A stretch of 64,000 nucleotides of DNA, from the NCBI RefSeq assembly GCF_033807715.1, contig NC_084591.1, forward strand, positions 50,258,615 through 50,322,614. The letters are read 5' to 3'. Of this stretch, positions 55,906 through 64,000 are shown in pieces (position 1 is the stretch's first letter; the number at the start of each line of letters is the position of its first letter). The notes beneath the pieces were generated by a model that did not search any database, was not told where the DNA came from, and saw only the letters and a list, made by a program, of their open reading frames with translations. The DNA is from Cololabis saira (lineage: Eukaryota; Chordata; Actinopteri; Beloniformes; Belonidae). The position numbers and the translations under genes are program-made.

Positions 55906-57911
55906 CTAGCAGGGGCGGGGCAGCAACCGGGGGCGAAATCGTAGCGGAGGTACGGCCAACTGCACCGGCACTTCCACATCCAAATGAGCTGGCTTAAGCC
56001 GGTCTATAACGACCCGCTCCGGCCTGCCCCCCATGTCCACCACAAAGTTCTTAGCCCCCGACTCCAAAACCCGATAGGGCCCATCATAGGGGGGCTTCAA
56101 CGGGGTCCGATGTCCGTCATGCCGAATGAAAACGTACCTAGCAGAAGGCAGGTCCCTGGGGACATAGGACTCGGGAAGGCAGTGGTGAGAGGTCGGGATG
56201 GGCTTCAGGGCATCGGCGACGTCCTGGAACGCAGACCGCTGAGCAGCAGCCGACCAAGGGGCAGTGGCGTCCGGAAGGAACTCCCCCGGGACCCGGAGAG
56301 GCTGCCCATACACCAGCTCGGCGGACGAAGCCTGGAGGTCCTCCTTGGGGGCAGAGCGAAGACCCAGCATGACCCAGGGCAGGCGGTCGGCCCAGTTGCT
56401 GTCCGTAAGGCTGGCCCGTAGAGAAGCCTTCATGTCCCAATGAAATCGTTCACAAAGTCCATTCCCCTTGGGGTTGTAGGCTGTGGTGCGGTGCACCTTC
56501 ACCCCGAGATGATCCGCAACCGCCGTCCAGAGCTCCGAGGTGAACTGCGGACCCCTGTCACTGGTGATGTCCCCTGGCGCCCCGAACCGGGCCACCCAGC
56601 AGCCGATGAAAGCCCGGGCCACCTCCGCTGCCGTAGTGGAGGACAGAGGGACAGCCTCCGGCCACCTGGTGGTCCTGTCCACCATGGTGAAAACGTGAGT
56701 GTATCCCCGGGAAGGTGGCAGGGGGCCCACCAAGTCCACATTCACATGGTCGAACCGCCTCTCCGGGACGGTAAACGGTGCCAAAGGGGCCTTAGTATGC
56801 CGGTGGACTTTGGCCCGCTGGCACGACACGCACGCACCAGCCCAGGCTCGAACGTCCTTCCGCAGCCCCGGCCAAACAAACTTGGCCCCCACCAGCTTGG
56901 TAGAGGCCTTCACCCCCGGGTGGGAAAGTCTGTGGATGGTGTCAAAAACACGGCGCCGCCAGGCTACAGGCACCATGGGCCGCGGTTGACCGGTGGAGAC
57001 GTCGCAGAGTAGAGTGGTGTTGGCTGCGTCGAACACCACCTCCTTCAGCTGCAGAGCGGTAGGAGTAGACCGGTAGTCCTGCAGTTCCACGTCCGTGGCC
57101 TGATCCGCCGCCATGGAGGCATAGTCCAGCCCCAAATGGACGGACGCCGCAACCACCCGAGAAAGGCAGTCGGCGACAAAGTTCTCCTTGCCTGCCACAT
57201 GCTGGATATCCGTGGTGAACTCGGAGATTGCCGAGAGATGGCGCTGCTGCCGCGCTGACCACGGCTCCGACGTCTTCGCCATGGAGAATGTCAGTGGCTT
57301 GTGATCCACAAACGCAGTGAAACGGCGCCCCTCCAACAGGAACCGAAAATGCCTGGTCGCCAGGAACAGTCCCAGCAGCTCTCTGTCAAAGGCACTATAC
57401 TTGCGCTCCGAGCCACGGAGCTGCCTGCTAAAGAATGCCAGTGGCTGCCAGGCGCCGTCCACCCACTGCTCACACACTGCCCCAACGGCATAGTCCGAGG
57501 CGTCTGTCGTAAGTGCGATCGGAGCAGAGGGTGACGGGTGAGCAAGCAGAGCTGTGTCCGCCAGAGCTGTCTTAGCGTCCTCGAAAGCGGTGTTCATCTC
57601 CGGGGACCAGTCCAAGCTGTCCTTGGGCACCTTGCCGCGCAGGGCCTCGTACAAAGGGCGCATAAGACGGGCAGCGTGGGGCAGGAACCGGTTGTAAAAG
57701 TTCACCATCCCCAGGAACTCCTGAAGTGACTGCACCGTGCTGGGGCGCGGAAACTGGTTGATGGCCTCCACTCTGGCGGGCAGAGGCACAGCCCCCTGCG
57801 GCGTGACGTGGTGTCCCAGGAAGGTGATGGAGGACTGTCCAAACTGGCACTTGGCCGGGTTGACAATGAGCCCGTGCTCACTGAGCCGTTCAAACAGCTG
57901 GCGGACGAGCT
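55906..57911 (-). pseudogene. Gypsy pol part 2: RT connection, RNase H and integrase
   Basis: After the break the other frame carries FLGMVNFYNRFLP near 57715. RNase H follows with LTTDASDYAVGAV near 57510, SERKYSAFDRELLGL near 57405 and FVDHKPLTFS near 57310. The integrase zinc finger has HRLSHPGVKAS and CVSCQRAK near 56920-56830. The catalytic core D, D, E is seen in NVDLVGPLPP, TSDRGPQFTSEL and NGLCERFH, and a GPY-like end in PPYDGPYRVLE. From 57789 to 55906 there is no stop in about 627 codons, so this half is undamaged. No chromodomain is apparent. Confidence 0.88.
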
Positions 57912-58946
57912 CGCTATTAAAATGTCATCCAAAAAAACAAACAAAAACGGCATGTCCCGAAGCACCGAGTCCATTAAGCGCTGGAACGTCTGCGCCGCCC
58001 CCCGGAGGCCAAAAGGCATGCGCAAAAATTCAAAAAGGCCAAAGGGGGTGACGACAGCCGTCTTCGGTATATCCTGTGGATGTACTGGCACCTGATGGTA
58101 TCCGCGCACCAGGTCCACCTTGGAGAAAACGACGGCCCCCGCCAGATGGGCTGAGAAGTACTGTATGTGCGGGACGGGGGTCGTGGCGTTATTCAACCGG
58201 CGGAAATCGCCACAGGGGCGCCAACCACCGCCAGCCTTAGTTACCATATGCAGGGGAGACGCCCACGGGCTGTTCGACCGCCGCACAATGCCGAGGCGTT
58301 CCATGGTCGAGAACTCCTCCCGGGCGATGGCCAGCTTGGCGGAGTCGAGGCGCCGGGCCCGGGCGTAGACCGGCGGGCCCACGGTGGTGATATGGTGCTC
58401 CACGCCATGCTTAGCCACTGCAGCCGAGAACGTGGGCGTGGTGAGGTCTGGAAAACTGGCGAGCAGGCGCTGGTATGGGTCTCCCGTGGCGAGCATGTTA
58501 GACAGGCAGAGTGCTCCGCCCCCTCCAAGCGTGCAGGGGTAGGAAGCAAACGACAGGGCGTCAATCAGGCGACAGTTTTTAACATCCACCAGCAGGTTAA
58601 AAGCGCAGAGAAAATCCGCGCCCAGGAGCGGCGTGGACACAGCCGCCATCACAAAGTCCCAGCCGAACCGCCGCCCGCCAAAACACACCTCCACGAACCT
58701 GGTGCCGTAAGTCCGTATAGGTGTGCCGTTAGCGGCGTCCATCTGGGGCCCATGCCCGCCGGCCACGGTGTCCACGGCCTGCGCTGGTAGAATACTGCGT
58801 TGCGCGCCGGAATCTACCAGCAGCCGCCGGCCAGACAGAGAGTCAGAGATGAACAGCAGCTTGCAGTCGCGGCCGGCGCCCATGGCCGCTAACGATCGCC
58901 GGCCCTGGCGTTTCCCTGCTGCTTGAAACTGCAGGGTTTGCGACAC
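57702..58946 (-). pseudogene. Gypsy pol part 1: aspartic protease and reverse transcriptase N-terminal half
   Basis: Overlaps the end of gag in a different frame, as usual for Gypsy. Protease active site LLVDSGAQRSILPA near 58830 and flap-like PLLGADFL near 58645. RT follows with RRSNSPWASPLHMV near 58270, GGWRPCGDFRRLN near 58215, FSKVDLVRGYHQ near 58110, TPFGLFEFLRMPFGL near 58045 and catalytic FVFLDDILIAS near 57930. The frame is lost right after this box. Several codons that usually follow are absent, so a small deletion caused the shift. Confidence 0.87.
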
Positions 58947-59639
58947 TGTTTAGCCGTGGCTCCAAATCTGGCGTGGTAGTAGCAGAGCCCGTCGTCGGTC
59001 TGGCGGCGGCCCATTACCGCCGCCGCAGTGTCCATGTCCTCCTCCATGGGAGAAAATGGTGTTGAGGCGTGCTGCTGCGGCAACAGTGCGTGGACAAACT
59101 GCTGCCTGTTGGCCAGGAAAACCCTCTGCCGCCAAGCCACGGTAGTCCTTGGTGGAGGAGAGAGGGTTACTGGCCAGAGCTGTGCGAACTGGCCCTGGAA
59201 GCTGGCGCAGGAAAATGTGTGTGAAGAGGAATGATGGGTCAGCTGATCCCAGAACAGCCAACATCCTCTCCATCAGCTCTGATGGTTTCCCATCACCGAG
59301 GCCGTTGAGAGACAGCAAACGGTCCGCCTTCTCCAACTCCGACAGTTCGTACAGTTTAAGCAGGAACGTCTTCAGAGCCTCGTACTTCCCCTGCTCGGGT
59401 GGATCTTCCAGCAGCATCATTGCACGTGCTGTTGTTGCAGCGTCCAAAGCCGACACCACATGATAATATTTTGTTGCGTCCTGGGTTATTCCCCTCAGCT
59501 GGAACTGGGCTTCTATATGCTGAAACCACGGCCGGGGGTTCTGCTGCCAAAAGTCGGGCAGTTTGACTGTCGCGGCATATATATTAGCGGGCACGTTAGC
59601 TGCGGCCGCGGCGGCAGCGGCGTTGTTGTCCTCGTTCAT
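58889..59639 (-). pseudogene. Gypsy gag, frameshifted
   Basis: Forms the particle that packages element RNA. The minus frame starts at 59639 (MNEDNNAAAAAAA) with an alanine run. A capsid-like stretch follows (LPDFWQQNPRPWFQHIEAQF, ELMERMLAVLG, IFLRQLPGPVRTAL). The frame breaks near 59130, and the last part, with a C-x2-H...C-x3-C knuckle (YYHARFGATAKQC), continues in another frame to 58889. Because of the break no full Gag can be produced from this copy by ordinary translation. Confidence 0.85.
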
Positions 59640-59679
59640 GTCGTTCCGATCTCGTCGTTCCGATCTCGTCGTTCCGATC

Positions 59680-59699
59680 TCACATCAGGGTCACCAAAT
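59680..59699 (-). promoter_or_regulatory. Primer-binding site region
   Basis: Directly inside the 5' LTR the minus strand reads ATTTGGTGACCCTGATGTGA, the TGGTGACCC form typical of many animal Gypsy elements. I do not assign the tRNA. A CGTTCCGATCT-type 14-15 bp repeat, three units, follows at 59640-59680. Confidence 0.7.
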
Positions 59700-59917
59700 T
59701 GTGGGGTGGAAATCAGCGAGACGAGACACTCTGGTGCGTTTGAGTTTACTTTACTGCATGCTCCCACATCTCAACATTACAGATGCATGATCGGACTCAT
59801 AACAAACACGTACCAACCGGAAACGGAAGTAACCGCCCGATCACTCTTCCCCCGAGACCTTAAAGGCACAGAACCCGGGTGAATGTCTCTCACCGTACAT
59901 ATATGTGGGTCACCACA
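59700..59917 (-). repeat. 5' LTR of the Gypsy element
   Basis: 218 bp, same ends as the other LTR. It is the upstream LTR on the minus strand, so it would hold the promoter; no clear TATA box is seen. Confidence 0.95.
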
Positions 59918-60165
59918 ATATAATCATATTTTTATACATGACATATACGTATCTGCGCAGCACTTAGCAACCAAACACCGCTGCATTGCATTGTGGGAAG
60001 TTTCTGCTCAGCTAGTGTCCATCAATCCACACTAATACATTTCTCCAGAATGAGTATGGATAGTACATACTATTGTGTACGTACTAATGTTTTGGACGCA
60101 CTAAAAAATCTCACATACTGTTTTTGCTCCTCAATAGGGTGGAAGGATGGGATTTGGGACGCAGC

Positions 60166-60403
60166 TCTGATGTTCCTGATGGGAACGCAACGCTCCAAAG
60201 CAGCGTAAGCCTGCATGGCTGAGATTCATCTGCCAGCTGCAAATCCAGAAGTTACTCTGCAGGCGACATTAATGACTTGACTTTGTCAGACGCTGGGAGG
60301 ACAGTGGAAAACAATGAGTCCTTTTAGGTTGACGGTAAAGCAGATTCTTTGCTGAACCATCTGAAGCTTCTGCAGGCGTCTCACACTGCACTGCTAGACC
60401 TGC
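60166..60403. other. No gene recognised
   Basis: Short spacer with no feature. Confidence 0.5.
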
Positions 60404-60690
60404 TTGAAGAGCGTTGCGTTACTTGATGTGTTTGGTGGCATACAGAGTCAGATACGTTGCATTGAAGTTTGGGGAAATGCTTGCAAAAATATATATTCAG
60501 TCTATTTTCATTTTACAAAAAAAGCCATAAGAGTAATTAGTAGAAAACAATATAGTCATCCTTCAAATCCATTATTCCTTCAGTTAAAACTGTTCAATAT
60601 ACAGAAAACATTTGAAAAAAGAGAAAATAAGTATAACTTGAAAGGAACAGAGATCTTTAAAAAAACAAATTCAGGACAAAATTAATGGAA
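60404..60690 (+). pseudogene. LINE ORF2 C-terminal fragment, internally deleted
   Basis: Reads KKAIRVISRKQYSHPSNPLF, then after QLKLFNIQKT jumps to FEKRENKYNLKGTEIFKK. In the copy at 7.3-7.7 kb about 30 codons lie between the corresponding points, so an internal deletion is inferred. A frameshift follows near 60685. Confidence 0.62.
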
Positions 60691-61190
60691 CGTTGTGTTT
60701 CTGTAAAATGTATCAGTTTATGGAACAATCTGAACAGAAGCCAAAGAATGCAAATCAAACATTACATTTAAAAGAATAATAAAAGCCAGTTTAATGAAGA
60801 AATATCATAATTGTTAAGTTAGGTGGGTTTTCCTTTTTCTCTCTCTCTCTCTTTTTAGCACCATTGTCATATTTTTTTTCTTTGAATCCAAAAAGAATAC
60901 GACTATCCGTGTTTGACGACAGCTATTTTGTGTTATTTTATAACTTTGTTTCTTTTTTTGTTTCTTTTTTAAATTACGTTTATTGGAAAGTGTTTTTTTT
61001 ATTGTGTAATTTGTAATTTGTAATTTTTTTAAATGTATTATTACATTAATTGAAATTTGATTTGTTAGGAAAAGGGACAGATAAAATAAGCTTAGTCTTC
61101 TTTCAGTTCCCTTTCATTCAAGGAAAGACATTTGTTGTAATTATATTGAACTGTTTTGTTTTTCTTTTAATGAATGAAATAAAGAATTAA
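60404..61190 (+). mobile_element. LINE 3' fragment with internal deletion
   Basis: Same family as 7335-8475. Coding part 60404-60690, then a T-rich 3' UTR ending near AATGAATGAAATAAAGAATT at 61170-61190. Confidence 0.65.
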
Positions 61191-61206
61191 GTTAGAGAGG
61201 CGCAAC

Positions 61207-61263
61207 ACCTCCTTAAATCTTCCTTAAATCCTCCTTAAATGCTCCTTAAATCCTCCTTAAATC
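61207..61263. repeat. 11-bp tandem array CTCCTTAAATC, five units
   Basis: Units vary by one base (TTCCTTAAATC, CTCCTTAAATG). Confidence 0.88.
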
Positions 61264-64000
61264 CCAGCATCCGTGTCTCTTACAGCCCATGCTGGGGAAA
61301 TACTTGAAAGTGATGTTTCTAGAGAAGTTGTGTTGGATGGACTGGTGGCTGAACTCAGTTTCCATAAAGTTATTGATACTAAATTAAGTATCAACATTTT
61401 TAGAAAGTTGTTTGTGAAATTAAATATAAATAACAGATGTGCTCTAATGTCATTTGTTTCCTCCGTCTCACAGCATGTACAGTATATCCAGTTAAGTTGC
61501 AGAAAAGCACAGGATGAGCAAGGAAAACATCAAATATACACATGTCCTGTTGAGCGAGAGCTCCTACGTCAGATCCTGGTCCTCTATTGCTGCTATGAAG
61601 CACACCGTTTCTCTATTATAACATCTCTTATCTCTGTCCAACCCTGTCAGATGGAATATTCTCTGCTGATTCACAGGAATTGAGAGCAGAAACCCACTGA
61701 ACGCTCTCTGCATCTTGTCAAGACAATGTTCCTATTACAATTAAACTCCAGTAATACACAGGAATGCTTCAGATGTTTATGCAGAAAACACAGGTTTCAT
61801 CGATACAATTATAGCCATAATCTGACAAATATGCCACTTCTTAAAACTTCAGTTCAGTTCATATCTATTTCGAGCGGTACAACATTTTTACAACATAAGT
61901 GACCTGCGTGCGACAGAAGATTAAGCAAATACCTTTAACAGTAGACATTCAATATTCAATATTCAAATTAATTCATTAACACTCGAAAGGGAGTGGGAAG
62001 AAGAAAATGTATTTAATCCCAGCCCTGTTTCTCATCAATAATTTGATACATTTTTAAGGCTTCTTCCTGTCTTAACATTTAAACCACAACAATGAACAAA
62101 AGACCTATATCAAATTATAATAAAATTATTCTACAGTATTTGCATTTCATAACCACAATGTGTGTAAAATTAGGAACAATGTACAGTATATTGTCACCAC
62201 GGGTGACAGTTAATTGTTAACTTACATTTATAATACATACCAGCACTGGTAAGAACAACAATACCAGAAGATAGTGGACAACTTTGTAAGTCTCGTTTAT
62301 AATTTTTGTCTTTCTGTAATGGAACATAATGATGATGAATTAATTTAATTCACAAAAATGAAGTTTGTAATATTCACCTGTTTTTCCATAATATATTCTC
62401 CTCTTATTTAGAGAATAAATTAACTGAATTATAACTCACTAATTTGTTCTGTTCATTCTGTTTATATATATTAATTCATCTTTTTCCACATTTTCCTTAA
62501 CTGTATCTCGGTTCCCCTTATGATATACCGGTATATTGTAGTAAGATTTACTCCAGAGCTGCATATCACACTCAAGTAATTAACCAAAAACTGTAATTCA
62601 CCCCCCGCCCCTTCTCTGTTTCTCAGCACACAAAAATGACTACAACTCTGTGTGCTTTGTAATTAAATCACGCTGCATGTTTGGTTCCGATTTTGGTTCG
62701 GATTCTGGTTCCAAAAAGCTGTGAAGAAGTGTCTAATTTTTTTTCTAAGTAGTTTGCCAAATATTTTAACCCTTTATGAATTGGAAATAGTGCAAAGATT
62801 GCACGTTTAATGTTGAAACATTTAAATGCTGGCATTGACAATGACAGGATTGAAAAAGACAAACAAAAGGTTGCATAATGTTAAAACAAAAATTAAATAG
62901 ATGTCTTCCCAACAAAGAAGGTTAACTGCAAACAAATCTGTTACATGATTTTACATTTAAAAATAACCTTTTGATGGTCTGATTATTGATCTTCAGTTCA
63001 AAATATCAGCAAAAACTTTAGACCAATGGTGCACACCGTCACCGAAATATTTATCAAATATATATCAGATATTGAAATGAACCAAATTGTAGAGCTTCTC
63101 CTGTGCTCAGCGCAAAACAAGTCAAAAAACAACAAGTAAGTAAAAAGTGCAGATATGCAAAATGAATATATAAAATATATACATATATAATTCCAAACAA
63201 TTCATGGTCATATGAAGGCTTTCATAAACTTTTAGCTTTTAGTTAACTATTACTGTAAATGTGTGGATGCTGGACTGTTCTGTAGAACGTTCTGCTTGTA
63301 TATTATTCTGGAAAACTTTTTCATGGCTCAGCCGAGAACATCCTGCTCACCATGACAGTCTCTTATCAAACGACCAACTGCAATCACAGTCGCAACAACA
63401 CGCGTTAACTACTTTCTCTTCCAAACATAGTCATTCCAAACGGGCTTCACTGCATTTCTGATCCACAGAAACGTTTTGGTCCTGTCTGAAGATAGAGAGT
63501 GCTCTTTCCCATAGCTGAATGAAATGGCAGTATTGTGCAGAGTACAGCATGGACTTTGTTTTTAAATCACCCAAGGAATCGTTACCAAAATGCTTTTTTT
63601 GAAGCACAAATGTTTGTGTTGTATCATTGATGTTAAAAGGGAGCTGGACTGAGATACTCCAGGATCTGGCCCTCTGCCGTTATTTACTATTACCGTGTGT
63701 GTTTTAATCAATCAGGGACATTTCTGAGCAAGAAAAATAAAACATTAAATAAAAAAATAAAATAAATATTGGGAACCCTTTTGCATCACTGCATTAAAAG
63801 TATACAATTTTCTTACAGAAATCATGGCTTAGTCTTGCAAACATGCCTGAAAAACCATTGTCAGTTAAACACAGTTCATCCTTCCAACCACACAAAACTC
63901 TGGCATGCAAGATGCAGACACATTACGGTACACAGTTCCTACAGTACCAGCCCAACCGGATAGAGGCAAAGTGGATCTTCTGTTTTTGATGGATCACATT
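61264..64000. other. No gene recognised; possible LINE 3' scrap at 61970-62080
   Basis: Unique-looking AT-rich DNA. The purine-rich GAAAGGGAGTGGGAAGAAGA near 61985 resembles the reverse complement or 3' UTR of a LINE seen commonly in fish, but no tail is visible. Frames of up to 136 codons (61273-61683) have no motif. Confidence 0.45.

Larger units (their letters stand above)
55526..59917 (-). mobile_element. Ty3/Gypsy LTR retrotransposon, complete structure but coding region broken
   Basis: Two 218-bp LTRs (TG...CA) differ at two positions, with candidate 4-bp duplications ATAT (55522-55525 and 59918-59921). On the minus strand the order is 5' LTR, primer-binding site, gag, protease, reverse transcriptase, RNase H, integrase, purine tract, 3' LTR. 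This order (RT before integrase) is that of Ty3/Gypsy. High LTR identity means recent insertion, yet gag and pol both contain frame breaks, so it was probably mobilised in trans or broke soon afterwards. No envelope frame follows integrase. Confidence 0.93.
54118..60165. mobile_element. MITE-like element interrupted by a hAT and a Gypsy insertion
   Basis: Left TGCGTCTGAAATGCCGTACT and the right part with TACTGTTTT ... GGGATTTGGGACGCA mirror each other, including GAGTA/TACTC-rich inner parts (AAAAAGTATACTTTAG). Removing 54434-55496 and 55526-59921 leaves about 620 bp. I could not find a convincing target duplication, so class and exact ends are uncertain. Confidence 0.55.

Noticed and set aside
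56440..57012. Plus-strand frames of 90-200 codons across the Gypsy pol
   Set aside because: Antisense shadows of a GC-rich coding strand; no motif of their own.
61273..61683. 136-codon frame preceded by a splice-acceptor-like TCTCTTACAG
   Set aside because: No recognisable domain, biased composition or second exon; chance is the simpler explanation.

Overview
The window looks like a gene-poor stretch of a ray-finned (teleost) fish genome. I base this on the repeats: LINEs of the RTE/Rex3, Rex1-Babar, L2 and L1/Tx1 types, tRNA-derived SINEs, many short hAT-type elements with 8-bp target duplications, Tc1/mariner remnants, a Ty3/Gypsy element, THAP-domain relics and abundant CA, AT and hexanucleotide arrays. 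I found no convincing host exon on either strand. Every long reading frame I can explain belongs to a mobile element or to a simple repeat read as codons. No rRNA gene, functional tRNA gene or CRISPR array was seen.

Layout. 1-9 kb: a truncated MITE, then a minus-strand LINE of about 4 kb whose 3' coding end is split by a complete SINE with a perfect 16-bp target duplication; then a dispersed repeat module and a LINE 3' fragment holding a large GGWCCT hexamer array. 9.7-13.2 kb: the most unusual object, a 3.4-kb element with 498-bp, nearly identical terminal inverted repeats around one open frame of about 700 codons. 13.4-20 kb: a full-length copy of the first MITE, a hAT derivative with a BED-finger relic, a THAP-domain relic and an L1-type LINE with a largely intact ORF2. 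20.9-24 kb: a hAT-type element split by a Rex3-like LINE. 26.3-30.9 kb: at least four levels of nested elements.

31-45 kb: degraded L2, Rex3-like and Tc1 pieces, a Rex3-like copy with three internal tandem arrays, and a second copy of the 6-7 kb module. 45.5-48 kb: a hAT derivative with an N-terminal transposase relic, a TTAA-flanked MITE and a palindromic MITE. 49.5-52 kb: a Tc1/mariner relic, a second THAP copy with a 16-bp array expanded to about 25 units, and an 18-unit 45/43-bp minisatellite. 54-60.2 kb: a probable MITE carrying three perfect RFX-type palindromes, interrupted by a hAT element and by a young Gypsy element (218-bp LTRs, broken gag and pol). 60.4-64 kb: a LINE fragment and otherwise unrecognised sequence.

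The genes do not form a pathway. What they show is the order of insertion: several elements can be dated relative to each other because one interrupts another with an intact target duplication. The best candidate for an undescribed system is the long-TIR element at 9750-13192.
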